Assembly (NCBI GenBank): GCA_022827185.1 | Contig: JAJDTM010000005.1 | Location: 372,001 to 436,000, forward strand | Length of the DNA: 64,000 nucleotides | DNA from: Candidatus Poribacteria bacterium | GTDB lineage: Bacteria > Poribacteria > WGA-4E > WGA-3G | Direction: 5' to 3' | In this document: in pieces, positions 16,661 to 25,085 of the stretch | Layout: each line of letters starts with the position of its first letter | Numbering within the stretch: the first letter of the stretch is position 1 | The notes under the pieces: generated by a model | The model's input: the letters and a program-made list of their open reading frames with translations, nothing else | Told to the model about the DNA's origin: nothing | Database searches by the model: none | Program-made: the position numbers and the translations under genes

Positions 16661-17641
16661 ATGGAAAAATTTAGTTACGTCAACGCCAGCAGTCTCGAAC
16701 AGGTCACCGCACTGCTAAGCGACAGTGGATGGGGCGAGGTTATGCTCATCGCAGGCGGTACGGATCTGCTCGCTGAACTCAAGGAGTATGTTGAGACCCC
16801 AAAGACGCTCGTTAATCTCAAGACCTTGCCCGGAATGGACGGCATAGAAGCCGATGCATCGGGCTTAAAAATCGGTGCGTTAACCACCGTCGCTGATATT
16901 GCTAAACATCCAACGATTCAGCATCACTATACCGTTTTGGCACAGGCTGCGGTTTCTGTCGCGACACCGCAGATCCGGAACGTCGGCACACTCGGTGGCA
17001 ACCTCTGCCAACGTCCACGATGCTGGTATTACCGCGATGAAACCACCGACTGCCTGAAAAAAGGTGGAGACATCTGTTATGCAGTTGATGGATTGAGCAA
17101 GTACCATGCAATCCTCGGCGGTGATCCTGTCTACATTGTGCATCCTTCGGACCTCGCACCGGCACTTATCGCGCTCGGTGCCTCGGTAACGATTGTCGGC
17201 CCCGAAGGCGAGAAGACGATGTCGCTTGAGGAATTCTTTACCTTACCGGCAGCGAACCCGTACCGCGAAAACGTGCTTCAACCGAATGAAATCGTTATTA
17301 GCGTTCAGGTACCGCCTGCTCAACCGAATACGAAAAGTTTCTATCTCAAAGCACGCGAGAAAGGCGCGCCGGACTTCGCATTGGCGAGTGTCGCAGGGGT
17401 CTTTGAAATGGATGGGAAAACCTGTAAATCCGCCAGCGTTGTTCTCGGCGGTGTTGCGCCTGCACCGTGGCGTTCTAAGGAAGCGGAAGCCGCACTTACG
17501 GGTAAAATGATTAATGAAATGGTGAGTAAACAGGCGGGATCGGATGCTGTCAAGGACGCGCAACCCTTGAATGACAACGCCTATAAGGTGACCTTAACAC
17601 AGAACCTCGTCAGTCGCGCTGCTATGATGGCCGCAAGCTAA
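16661..17641 (+). CDS. FAD (and [4Fe-4S]) subunit of a molybdenum hydroxylase
   Basis: A 326-residue FAD-binding subunit (CoxM/PaoB class). The FAD pyrophosphate loop is LIAGGTDLLAELKE and the second FAD loop is RNVGTLGGNLCQRPRC. A Cys-rich insertion (NLC, PRC, DCLKK, DIC) resembles that of PaoB and 4-hydroxybenzoyl-CoA reductase, which hold an extra [4Fe-4S] cluster. The C-terminal CO-dehydrogenase flavoprotein domain follows. It takes electrons from the 2Fe-2S subunit and passes them to an unknown acceptor. Start ATG is preceded by AAGGAGG. The cluster assignment rests on four Cys visible in the right place. Confidence 0.9.
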   Translation: MEKFSYVNASSLEQVTALLSDSGWGEVMLIAGGTDLLAELKEYVETPKTLVNLKTLPGMDGIEADASGLKIGALTTVADIAKHPTIQHHYTVLAQAAVSVATPQIRNVGTLGGNLCQRPRCWYYRDETTDCLKKGGDICYAVDGLSKYHAILGGDPVYIVHPSDLAPALIALGASVTIVGPEGEKTMSLEEFFTLPAANPYRENVLQPNEIVISVQVPPAQPNTKSFYLKAREKGAPDFALASVAGVFEMDGKTCKSASVVLGGVAPAPWRSKEAEAALTGKMINEMVSKQAGSDAVKDAQPLNDNAYKVTLTQNLVSRAAMMAAS

Positions 17642-17653
17642 AGGAGCATCAAC

Positions 17654-17893
17654 ATGTTAGAAGGAAAAACACTTCCAATCCTTAATCGTCCGATATGCCA
17701 GAACCTCCGGACGAAAGCGATTTACATTCCGGGCGGCAATCTGCAGAACCTGGTTGAAAACAATCCCGGTTCTCACTATTGGTGTAACTGTACGATGCAA
17801 GTCGTAGGCCCCGACGACCAGTTTGTGTCACCCGATGCTTGTAAACAGTCTCGCGCCTGTTTTGATCCCATTGGCGGCAAGCCGGTGGTATAA
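17654..17893 (+). CDS. Small Cys-rich protein at the end of the molybdenum-hydroxylase operon
   Basis: A 79-residue protein of unknown function with five cysteines (positions about 15, 44, 46, 63 and 69), including the pair CNC. It has no signal peptide or membrane segment. The ATG follows AAGGAGCATCAAC and starts 12 bp after the FAD subunit, so it belongs to the operon. It could bind metal or assist cofactor insertion or electron transfer; that is a guess from context. No homologous family is recognised. Confidence 0.7.
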   Translation: MLEGKTLPILNRPICQNLRTKAIYIPGGNLQNLVENNPGSHYWCNCTMQVVGPDDQFVSPDACKQSRACFDPIGGKPVV

Positions 17894-17898
17894 CCTCA

Positions 17899-18003
17899 AG
17901 ATGGCTGTCAGCCGTCAGCCGTCGGCTATCGGTAAAGAGGTTTTTGTGGTTGTCCCGGAAACCTCTTTGCTGATGGCTGTCAGCCGACAACCGAAAGCCA
18001 GTA
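17899..18003. repeat. Palindromic GGCTGTCAGC repeat
   Basis: Left arm ATGGCTGTCAGCCGTCAGCC...TAAAGAGG and right arm CCTCTTTGCTGATGGCTGTC...AAAGCCAG are inverted copies around a short centre with TTTTTGTGG. Related copies lie at 22379-22515 and, as a half, at 3304-3340. It follows the operon end and may form the transcript terminus. Confidence 0.65.
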
Positions 18004-18007
18004 AAAA

Positions 18008-18466
18008 ATGTTTCTGAAATCGTTGCTGCAATGGATACATGTCGGATCCGTCGTCCTGATGATAGGAGGCTTCTTTTTTTTTCGCGTTGTCCTTCTCCCG
18101 GTTGCCAGACGTTCTTCTGATGCTGCGGCATTGATTTCATCGGCACTCCGCCGTTTCAGTGGTGTCGTCTGGACAGCGTTATTAACCATCCTTATCTCTG
18201 GACTGTACAATTTTATAACTTTTTTTCGCGCTGCACGCGCAGAAGCAGTTATCGATCCTGTTGTCTCGGATTATTCGCTCTACATCTTCGTCTTAGGTAT
18301 CAAACTCTTTATCGTCTTTCTAATATTTACGTTAGCCATCGTCCTAACATTCCCATATCCGGTGTTCGATGTGTATCAAAAGAGACCGGCACGGTGGCTC
18401 AACCTCACGGTAATCTTGGGGTTAATAGTTATTTTCCTATCGGCGTATTTACGTCGGTTAGGTTGA
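18008..18466 (+). CDS. Four-helix membrane protein, CopD/DUF2269-like
   Basis: A 152-residue inner-membrane protein with four predicted helices at about 7-30, 50-72, 88-112 and 130-148. The start QWIHVGSVVLMIGG and the placement of Trp-His near the first helix resemble CopD-like and DUF2269/DUF4149 proteins, some of which bind copper or haem. No partner (CopC) is nearby. It begins directly after the palindromic repeat and no clear Shine-Dalgarno is present. Family membership is a weak inference; the membrane topology is clear. Confidence 0.6.
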   Translation: MFLKSLLQWIHVGSVVLMIGGFFFFRVVLLPVARRSSDAAALISSALRRFSGVVWTALLTILISGLYNFITFFRAARAEAVIDPVVSDYSLYIFVLGIKLFIVFLIFTLAIVLTFPYPVFDVYQKRPARWLNLTVILGLIVIFLSAYLRRLG

Positions 18467-18511
18467 ACAGCAACCTATGAAAAGACCACGGATATAAAAT
18501 TGGAGGAAGAG

Positions 18512-19330
18512 ATGTCAGTTTTGAGTTCCGAAGATCACGCTTTTTGGGAAGAAAACGGTTACGTCGTTATTCACGACGCAGCACCGCCAGAGTTAATACA
18601 AAATACTGCTAAAGCCGTCTGGGACTTCCTCGAAATGGATGCCGACGATCCTGAGAGTTGGTACCCCGATCCACCGCGTAAGGGGATCATGGTAGAAATC
18701 TACCAGCATCCAGCCCTATGGGCGACGCGTCAATCCCCACGTATCCACCAGGCTTTCGCCGAAATTTGGGACAATGAAAAGTTATGGGTCAGCTTCGATC
18801 GCGCCAGCATGAGTCCACCCAATGTCCCCGGTAAATTTGAACGCACAAACTTAGGACTTCATTGGGACATGTCCGTCGAGGTCCCTGTCCGATTCCATGT
18901 GCAAGGCGTCCTCTATCTCACCGATACCGCAGCCGACCAAGGCGCGTTCACCTGTGTACCCGGATTCCATAATAAAATTGATGAATGGATAAAAAACCTG
19001 CCAGATGGCGCCGATCCGAAGCAACAGAATTTGGAGGCACTCGGTACAATTCCAGTCCCGGGTAAAGCAGGTGATCTCGTGATTTGGCACAGTGCATTGC
19101 CACACAGTGCTGGCATTAATACTGCCGATAAACCGCGTGTCGCCCAATACATCACGATGACACCGACAGGTGAGGGGAATCCCGAAGCACGTGAGCGACG
19201 CGTCAATGCTTGGAAAGAACGCATGGCAGGCTTCAGCGGCGAACGTCCGGAAAAAGAGCATGAATCCGGCAAAACGGCGTATTTAACCGATCTTGGGAAA
19301 AAATTACTCGGGCTTGAAACGTGGGGATGA
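18512..19330 (+). CDS. Phytanoyl-CoA dioxygenase (PhyH) family protein
   Basis: A 272-residue Fe(II)/2-oxoglutarate-dependent oxygenase of the PhyH family. The N-terminal FWEENGYVVIHDAAPPE is typical. The metal ligands are His and Asp in LHWDMS and the distal His in LPHSAGINT, with the 2-oxoglutarate Arg in KPRVAQY. The substrate is unknown. The ATG at 18512 follows GGAGG; an in-frame TTG at 18500 overlaps that site. Its TGA overlaps the ATG of the next gene, so it is coupled to the FkbM methyltransferase. Confidence 0.85.
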   Translation: MSVLSSEDHAFWEENGYVVIHDAAPPELIQNTAKAVWDFLEMDADDPESWYPDPPRKGIMVEIYQHPALWATRQSPRIHQAFAEIWDNEKLWVSFDRASMSPPNVPGKFERTNLGLHWDMSVEVPVRFHVQGVLYLTDTAADQGAFTCVPGFHNKIDEWIKNLPDGADPKQQNLEALGTIPVPGKAGDLVIWHSALPHSAGINTADKPRVAQYITMTPTGEGNPEARERRVNAWKERMAGFSGERPEKEHESGKTAYLTDLGKKLLGLETWG

Positions 19331-20202
19331 ACCCGCAACTTAACCGGCTTGTCCGCGGTTATCTCCGGTGGTGTCCAATCACTGACGGGAAACGGCTACT
19401 CCTGAACCTAACGAGAGATCGGATTACACCCGAGGATCCAATTGTCACCTTTGAAACCAAGTATCCGTTCCGATTGAAAGCCAATTTAGCGAACCCTGAG
19501 CACCAGTATCTCTATTTTTACGGCACCCATGACGAAAGATACATCGTTACGAAACTCCTAAACATTATTAAACCCGGGGATATTTGTTGGGATGTCGGGG
19601 CAAACATCGGGTTCTATACATGCCTTCTCGCTTCACTGGTTGCGGACAGTGGTGCAGTTGTAGCGTTTGAACCTGCTGCTCGCACCGGCGGCTATCTCAA
19701 GGAAAATGTCTCTCTAAACCAATTCACGAACGTCACTGTGGTCAACAAAGGACTGAGTGACAAACAGGAACAGCGACTTCTCCACTATTCCGAGGCGGGG
19801 CTTACCGAAGGCACTGCCTCGTTAAAATATACTGATGGACGCGCAGCATCAGAACGCGTAACACTTGACACGATTGATAACCTTATCCGCGAACTTCCTG
19901 CGCCTGAATTTGTCAAAATTGATGTAGAGGGGTATCAGTTAGAGGTACTGCGTGGTGGCGAACACTTCTTAAAAACCCGCGCCCCTCTTCTAATGGCAGA
20001 ACTCAAAGATGTCGGCGAAACAAATCGTGACATTTTTGGTGAACTTGAGGATTACGTTGCAAATTTAGGGTATCAGTTGTATAACATCAGGAAACATTCT
20101 ATCCAACGATGTGAAACGCTCTCTGACACAACCGAAAGGAATTTCTTTCTTGTCAAAGAGCATTCTCGTGCCTTTTCCAAGATTTTACCATGGTTGCGGT
20201 AA
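19327..20202 (+). CDS. FkbM family SAM-dependent methyltransferase
   Basis: A 291-residue O-methyltransferase-like protein. The SAM-binding motif is ICWDVGANIGFYTCLLA, motif II is VAFEPAA, and the FkbM hallmark VKIDVEGYQLEVLRGG is complete. FkbM enzymes methylate hydroxyls of polyketides or glycans; here the setting gives no clear target. It starts within the stop of the PhyH gene (ATGA overlap), so the two may modify the same molecule. Confident family call. Confidence 0.87.
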   Translation: MNPQLNRLVRGYLRWCPITDGKRLLLNLTRDRITPEDPIVTFETKYPFRLKANLANPEHQYLYFYGTHDERYIVTKLLNIIKPGDICWDVGANIGFYTCLLASLVADSGAVVAFEPAARTGGYLKENVSLNQFTNVTVVNKGLSDKQEQRLLHYSEAGLTEGTASLKYTDGRAASERVTLDTIDNLIRELPAPEFVKIDVEGYQLEVLRGGEHFLKTRAPLLMAELKDVGETNRDIFGELEDYVANLGYQLYNIRKHSIQRCETLSDTTERNFFLVKEHSRAFSKILPWLR

Positions 20203-20316
20203 GCGAAAGCCTTTTTATGAACCGTGGCAACATTTTGCGGATAGCATTCGCGAAGTTTCGCAGAACGCTTCTAAAACACAGAGCAAATCAGGCAAAAAAC
20301 ATAGGAGGTTTTTGTC

Positions 20317-21183
20317 ATGAAGTATAATATCTGTGGTATAGCCTGCAAGTTACGCTTGCAATTCAAGATTTTCCTGCTAATCGGAATTCTTCTTGGGAGT
20401 CCTATGGCAACATGGGCAGAAACACCTGAAGTGTTCCTCTATTATGATGAGAACTACGGTTTTAATCCTGACGGTTGGGGCGATTGGAAATCGACGAAGA
20501 AGATTGAAGATGCCGTTGTTGCAGAATTGGATGCGGCAAAGATCGCCTCTGTTGTGGGGGACGCTGATGAGTTCCTCGCCTATATGGAAGATCATCCGGA
20601 GGGTGTTATTGTTTCTCCAATCGTGGTTCCCGAAATCGTCTATACAATCGGCATGAAAGATGACAGCCCGATGGAAAACTTCCTGTTCGGTGGTGGGGTG
20701 CTCATCTATTCAGGGGATACCCCCTTCTATGCTGTTGGAAAGAAAGGTGCACCGGGTCAGAAGGTTGTCCCCGGCAACCAAGGTGTGAAGGATGTTCTCA
20801 ACTTTACGGCGCAGTATATCACAACCACCGCTGCGGCTGTCAAACCAACCGAAGAAGGCAAAAAGTTGATTCCAAGCCTGGAACCCTTTAATCCAAATCG
20901 TCCGGGACTGATCAACGTGTTGGAAGATGAGAAGTGTGACCCCATCGAAGTCTATGCTGAAGCCGGCAACTCAGCGGATCCGATCCTCTTCGCCGCGCCA
21001 GACATGAAAGGCTATTTCGTCCACTTCCACATGGAAACACTCGGCAATAAACCTGACGATTATCTCGCACAGGTCGGATTGGAGATCGGCGAACTCATCA
21101 CCAATCGGTTCGGTGAATTGTTGGATGTCGAACCCCAAGGCAAACTAACGACGACGTGGGGTAACCTCAAGGCTGTGAAGTAA
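20317..21183 (+). CDS. Secreted protein of unknown function
   Basis: A 288-residue exported protein. The signal peptide runs to about residue 34 (SPMATWAE). The mature part has alternating alpha/beta character with EVFLYYDENYGF, VIVSPIVVPEIVY, and a closing segment ADPILFAAPDMKGYFVHFHME. This layout vaguely resembles class I glutamine-amidotransferase/ThuA-like folds that lack catalytic residues, but no family can be named with confidence. ATAGGAGG precedes the ATG. A strong hairpin follows the gene at 21272. Confidence 0.65.
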   Translation: MKYNICGIACKLRLQFKIFLLIGILLGSPMATWAETPEVFLYYDENYGFNPDGWGDWKSTKKIEDAVVAELDAAKIASVVGDADEFLAYMEDHPEGVIVSPIVVPEIVYTIGMKDDSPMENFLFGGGVLIYSGDTPFYAVGKKGAPGQKVVPGNQGVKDVLNFTAQYITTTAAAVKPTEEGKKLIPSLEPFNPNRPGLINVLEDEKCDPIEVYAEAGNSADPILFAAPDMKGYFVHFHMETLGNKPDDYLAQVGLEIGELITNRFGELLDVEPQGKLTTTWGNLKAVK

Positions 21184-21201
21184 ATTCACCTCGATACTGT
21201 T

Positions 21202-21251
21202 AGGACTTACGCAGCCCCACTGCAGGCGGGGTTTCAAACCCCGCCTGCAGA
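21202..21251 (+). repeat. 91-bp element, copy 2 (right end lost)
   Basis: Left end AGGACTTACGCA (21202-21213) and the full palindromic core (21220-21250). The right terminal repeat is replaced by unrelated sequence, so this copy is truncated. Confidence 0.8.
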
Positions 21252-21271
21252 GTGCTTTGAAGTAACGTATG

Positions 21272-21321
21272 TTAACCACGGATCCGCTTACCCTTGCTAA
21301 GGGTTGCGGGTCCGTGTGTTA
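21272..21321. terminator. Long hairpin between convergent genes
   Basis: TTAAC-CACGGATCCGC-TTA-CCCTT-GCT-AAGGG-TT-GCGGGTCCGTG-GTTAA forms a nearly perfect 50-nt hairpin. It sits between the ends of the secreted-protein gene (+) and the aldo/keto reductase (-) and could end both transcripts. The T-tract is weak. Confidence 0.5.
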
Positions 21322-21349
21322 ATTTAACCGCTACACGTTTGTACGTTAT

Positions 21350-22351
21350 TTAGACTGACCGTCCTAACACGGGATACGCTGGATCGTTATATCCTTTCCC
21401 AGTGTGTTCTCCGAGTGGCACGAGTTGGTTAATAGTCGCTTCATCGGCTTCTGTTAGCACGCAATCCAAACATCCCAAGTTATCCTCAAGTTGTTCCATT
21501 GTGCGTGGTCCGATGATAAGAGAGGTAATCGTTGGATTCGCCAACACCCATGCCAACGAGAATTGCGTCAACGTTTTACCGTGAGCATCCGCCAGCGGTT
21601 TGAGTTGTTGTGCGACTTCGTAACTCTCTTCGCGGAGTTCGGTCTGTAAAATCCGCCTGTCTTTTCGCGCCGCTCTTGAACCCTTGGGCGGCTCTTCGCC
21701 GGGCAGATACTTACCGGACAGCACGCCTCGCGCCAACGGGCTATACGGCACAACGCCGACACCATATTTCTCACAAAACGGCAGCAACTCCACCTCAATA
21801 TCTCGGTTAACGATGTTATAGAGCGGTTGAACACACACAAATTCTTCCAATCTCTGTTCTTTGCTTGTCCAGAGTGCCTCACAGACACGCCACGCCTCAA
21901 AATTGGAACAGGCAATGTAGCGCACCTTCCCCTGTCTCACGCAATCGTCCAGAGCCCGTAGCGATTCTGCAATTCGCGTGGCGGCATCCCAACGGTGTAG
22001 ATAATACACATCTATATGATCCGTGTTAAGGCGTTTGAGACTCGCTTCGACTGCCGACATGATATGGAATCGGTGTGAACCCGCATCATTCACATCCTCT
22101 CCCATTGACCCATGTACTTTCGTAGCGATAACCCATTTCTCTCGGTTTTCACGAACCGCCTTCGCAATAACGCGTTCGGATTCACCATCGTTATAGACAT
22201 TCGCAGTGTCCATAAAATTGATACCGGCATCCAACGCCTTATGGATAATCCGAATTGAATCCCTTTCATTCGTCGGTCCACCAAACATCATCGTACCAAG
22301 ACACAGCGGTGAGACTTTTACACCTGCGCGCCCAAGTGTCCTATATTCCAT
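21350..22351 (-). CDS. Aldo/keto reductase
   Basis: A 333-residue NAD(P)H-dependent TIM-barrel oxidoreductase. It starts MEYRTLGRAGVKVS and has the catalytic Asp-Tyr in DTANVYNDGESE, Lys in VIATKVHG, and His in DVYYLHRWD. YSPLARGVLSGKY and IIGPRTMEQLEDNL form the cofactor site. The ATG at 22351 follows GGAGAACAAC. The upstream extension to 22402 would add a hydrophobic stretch and has no Shine-Dalgarno. A paralogue is encoded at 59349. Substrate unknown; many such genes act on sugars. Confidence 0.9.
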   Translation of the reverse strand: MEYRTLGRAGVKVSPLCLGTMMFGGPTNERDSIRIIHKALDAGINFMDTANVYNDGESERVIAKAVRENREKWVIATKVHGSMGEDVNDAGSHRFHIMSAVEASLKRLNTDHIDVYYLHRWDAATRIAESLRALDDCVRQGKVRYIACSNFEAWRVCEALWTSKEQRLEEFVCVQPLYNIVNRDIEVELLPFCEKYGVGVVPYSPLARGVLSGKYLPGEEPPKGSRAARKDRRILQTELREESYEVAQQLKPLADAHGKTLTQFSLAWVLANPTITSLIIGPRTMEQLEDNLGCLDCVLTEADEATINQLVPLGEHTGKGYNDPAYPVLGRSV

Positions 22352-22378
22352 GTTGTTCTCCTTTTTATCGCTAACGGC

Positions 22379-22515
22379 TATCAGCAAGAGGGCTATCAGC
22401 ATTCGGCTATCGGCTGTCGGCTTTTAGCCTGCTTCGCAGTGAGAATAACAAGAGGTTTTTGATGAATAGAAAACCCTCTTTGCTGACAGCCGACAGCTGA
22501 CGGCTGATGGCTAAT
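22379..22515. repeat. Palindromic GGCTGTCAGC repeat, second copy
   Basis: Inverted arms with CTATCAGC...GGCTATCGGCTGTCGGC and CCCTCTTTGCTGACAGCCG...CTGATGG flank a centre with GCTTCGCAGTGAGAATAAC. It separates the aldo/keto reductase from the SDR gene upstream on the minus strand. Confidence 0.6.
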
Positions 22516-22529
22516 CCACTGACAACCAC

Positions 22530-23261
22530 TCATGCCATTCGGATACCGCCATTGACATCCAACGTCGCACCCGTCACATAACGCCCATCTTCCGAGGCGA
22601 GGAAGAGGATAGCAGTCGCAATCTCCGAGGCATCAGCGACGCGCCCGAGTGGGATCTGATCCGTCATGTCTGGATGATTTTTCGCCATCTCCGTTGCTGC
22701 TACACCCGGTGCGATGGAGTTAACCGTGATGCCGTACTCGCCAAGCACACGCGCCAACGACTTTGTCAGGCACATCACGCCTGCTTTTGAGGCAGAATAG
22801 GGTGCCGATGCGACCAATCCACCGACCTGTCCTGCCAACGAACCGAGGTTGATAATCCGTCCAGAGCGTTGTGTTTTCATCGTTTCCATCACTGCTTGAG
22901 AACAGAGGAAGGGCCCCTTAAGATTTACTGCCATCATCCGATCCCATTCGGCTTCGGTGCATGCGTCTATACGGGTATAACTGAAAATACCGGCGTTGTT
23001 GACTAAAATATCAATGCGCCCAAATGTCTCCAGTGTCTGTTGAACCATTCCACGCACGGATTCGCCATCCGCCACATCTGTTTCAATCACTAAGCATTGT
23101 CTACCGAGTGCTGTTATTTCTGCTGAAACCGCCTCTGCGTTCGCGATATTCACCTCAGGGATGACAACATCCGCACCTTCGCTCGCGAACGCGAGGCATG
23201 TCGCTTTTCCGATGCCCCCTCCGCCACCTGTAACAATCGCAACCTGCCCTTCTAAACGCAT
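22530..23261 (-). CDS. Short-chain dehydrogenase/reductase
   Basis: A 243-residue classical SDR. The cofactor loop is VTGGGGGIGKATC, followed by LVNNAG, the active-site Ser in INLGSLAG, and the YSASK catalytic pair. The C-terminal YVTGATLDVNGGIRM is typical of the FabG-like branch. The Asp/Glu after the second strand (PEVNIAN) suggests NAD rather than NADP. It could oxidise a sugar or sugar acid, given the neighbours. ATG at 23261 follows AAGGAG. The leader contains a perfect hairpin at 23288. Confidence 0.9.
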   Translation of the reverse strand: MRLEGQVAIVTGGGGGIGKATCLAFASEGADVVIPEVNIANAEAVSAEITALGRQCLVIETDVADGESVRGMVQQTLETFGRIDILVNNAGIFSYTRIDACTEAEWDRMMAVNLKGPFLCSQAVMETMKTQRSGRIINLGSLAGQVGGLVASAPYSASKAGVMCLTKSLARVLGEYGITVNSIAPGVAATEMAKNHPDMTDQIPLGRVADASEIATAILFLASEDGRYVTGATLDVNGGIRMA

Positions 23262-23287
23262 CTCTATTCTCCTTTATCTATTTTTTT

Positions 23288-23319
23288 AAAGTGCAGTCGA
23301 GTCGGGACTGCACTTTTTT
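23288..23319 (+). terminator. Perfect hairpin with T-tract
   Basis: AAAGTGCAGTC / GACTGCACTTT, an 11-bp perfect stem with a 7-nt loop, followed by Ts on the plus strand. It resembles a shortened core of the 91-bp element. On the minus strand it lies about 26 nt upstream of the SDR start codon. Confidence 0.5.
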
Positions 23320-23357
23320 CATCCTTGCAAAATTGCAATAAATGTAGTAATATAATT

Positions 23358-23448
23358 AGGATTTACGCAACCCCGTTTGAAGGCGGGGTTTCAAACCCCG
23401 ACTGCAGTGCGTAGGACATCCGTTATCATAGAAAAATGCGTAAGTCCT
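23358..23448 (+). repeat. 91-bp element, copy 3
   Basis: AGGATTTACGCA (23358-23369) to TGCGTAAGTCCT (23437-23448). The left arm of the core is mutated. A TATAAT at 23351-23356 ends one base before the element. Confidence 0.85.
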
Positions 23449-23621
23449 GATAATCTTATTATCACACGAAATTTGGAAAAAGTCAACAGGCTTGGTTGGT
23501 CAGAGCCATTCAGTTTTCGGTTTCTGTTGGTTTTACAGATAACGTGTCGGGATAGAAGACTATTGGAAAGCGACATTGTTTGCTATTTGTTATCGCCATT
23601 TTATTTGAAGGGAATTGGATT

Positions 23622-24566
23622 ATGAAAATAAAAGTGTTTTTGCGTTGGCTTAAGCCAGTTCTGGTCTTGAGTTTCGCTTGTGGTTTTACATTCACAGCCG
23701 CAGCCCAGAATTATTATCCAGCAGAAGTCGGCAATACTTGGGTTTTGGAGAGTAGTGATGCTGAAGAACGGCGCACCTATAGCCTTGAGGGCCCCGAAAC
23801 TGTTAACGGGACCGAGGTTATCACCTTGAAAATCGAAACTGAGGAACTCTCTACCGGCGATCTTGATACCGACAAATACTTTTTAACTGTCGGCAGCGAA
23901 GCCATTAAACTCCACGGAACTGTCTTAGAGGAAGCTGCTATTGGCGGTACCGTGACAGCGGATTTTCCGACACCTGCAACCTTCTTCCCTCTGCACTTAT
24001 CACTGGGCGATACATGGCGAATAGTGGCGGATGCCGAAGTTAAGTTGAGTTTGGGACTGAAGATAGGCGGAAAAAGTACCACTAATTTAGAAGTCGTCGG
24101 GTTTGAGGACCTTGAGACACCAGCAGGGACCTTCCAGAATTGTGCGAAGGTTGAATTGGCGTTAACGTTCTCTGCCGGCGTCATAAATATCGACGCAACC
24201 GACGCAACGACCTACCAGTGGTTAGCCCCTGATATAGGTCCTGTTCAATATCAAAATAGTGACGGGTTGCTCTTTCGTTTAACAAGCACTAACCTACCCA
24301 CTGAACCTGAGGTGCCTGATACCACGGAAGAAGCGGAGGCATCTGATACTACGGAGGAAGACGTTACATCCGAACCACCTTCCGAAGAAGACACTACGCC
24401 TGAACTGTCGCCTTATGACGTGAACGCCGACGGTGTTGTGAATATCTTAGACCTCACTTTTGTCGCCGCGCGTTTGGGTGAAATGGATCCCGAAGCGGAT
24501 GTAACGGGTGATGGGATCGTTAACATCTTGGATTTAGTGCGCATCGCGGGAAATTTCAGCAGTTAA
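23622..24566 (+). CDS. Secreted protein with C-terminal dockerin pair (paralogue A)
   Basis: A 314-residue exported protein. The signal peptide ends near TAAAQ. The mature N-terminus QNYYPAEVGNTWVLESSD begins a domain of about 190 residues shared with the products of 25086-26768 and 26977-27783; its family is not recognised. A Thr/Glu/Pro-rich linker (about 225-262) follows. The tail is a type I dockerin: DVNADGVVNILDLTFVAARLG and a second DVTGDGIVNILDLVRIAG calcium-binding repeat. Dockerins dock to cohesins, but no cohesin is visible here. ATG at 23622 is chosen for its signal peptide. A terminator follows. Confidence 0.8.
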   Translation: MKIKVFLRWLKPVLVLSFACGFTFTAAAQNYYPAEVGNTWVLESSDAEERRTYSLEGPETVNGTEVITLKIETEELSTGDLDTDKYFLTVGSEAIKLHGTVLEEAAIGGTVTADFPTPATFFPLHLSLGDTWRIVADAEVKLSLGLKIGGKSTTNLEVVGFEDLETPAGTFQNCAKVELALTFSAGVINIDATDATTYQWLAPDIGPVQYQNSDGLLFRLTSTNLPTEPEVPDTTEEAEASDTTEEDVTSEPPSEEDTTPELSPYDVNADGVVNILDLTFVAARLGEMDPEADVTGDGIVNILDLVRIAGNFSS

Positions 24567-24588
24567 CTTTATGTTGTTTAATTTTACG

Positions 24589-24613
24589 CGCCAAATCCGT
24601 TTTGGCGTTTTTT
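24589..24613 (+). terminator. Rho-independent terminator of paralogue A
   Basis: CGCCAAA / TTTGGCG stem with a TCCGT loop, followed by six Ts, 23 bp after the stop codon. Confidence 0.8.
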
Positions 24614-24675
24614 CAATAGGAATCTACCACAAATTACCTGTAACCTTGAATCCAATTAGGGTGTTATAATTTTTT

Positions 24676-24767
24676 AGGACTTACGCAGCCCCACTGCAGT
24701 CGGGGTTTTAAACCTCGCCAGCAGCGTGCGTCGGATGTCCGTTATCATGGAAAAATGCGTAAATCCT
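24676..24767 (+). repeat. 91-bp element, copy 4
   Basis: AGGACTTACGCA (24676-24687) to TGCGTAAATCCT (24756-24767), with the core partly degraded on its right side. TATAAT at 24665-24670 lies 5 nt before the element. The sequence after it (TTATCACACGGAATTTGG) also follows copy 3. Confidence 0.85.
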
Positions 24768-24828
24768 ATTTTTATTGATAGTGTTGTAAAATTGAGTCGT
24801 TATCACACGGAATTTGGAATAAGTCAAT

Positions 24829-25026
24829 ATGGTAAACTGGAAAGTGGTATTAGTCGTGATTGTCATTGCTATTCTGGCTATGGCAGTCGGAATGTGGTTT
24901 GGGTACCGGTATGTATCCGAACAGGAGGAGATCTCCCCAGAAGGACACTATGAACCTTCTGATGCCGCGTTACCGCACCACAATCAGCCGCTCATGCTTG
25001 CCGTTGCTCCAGCGAAAACTCCGTAG
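24829..25026 (+). CDS. Small single-pass membrane protein
   Basis: A 65-residue protein with one N-terminal membrane helix (about 4-27, VVLVVIVIAILAMAVGMWFG) and a short polar tail ending LAVAPAKTP. No family is recognised. The Shine-Dalgarno is poor, so translation is uncertain. It lies between copy 4 of the repeat element and paralogue B. The upstream segment is duplicated from the region in front of paralogue A, so this could be a new gene that arose after the duplication. Confidence 0.45.
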   Translation: MVNWKVVLVVIVIAILAMAVGMWFGYRYVSEQEEISPEGHYEPSDAALPHHNQPLMLAVAPAKTP

Positions 25027-25085
25027 AGATAATTTTCTATAAACATCGTTCAATTTCATATTTTTTGAAAAAGGAGTCCTAAATT

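Noticed and set aside
16080..16661. 193-codon frame antisense to the molybdenum-hydroxylase large subunit
   Set aside because: A shadow of a strongly conserved coding region.
24720..24800. Short frames encoding MEKCVSP or MEKCVNP at the repeat ends
   Set aside because: They come from the constant end of the 91-bp element and run into unrelated sequence at each copy, so they are not genes.
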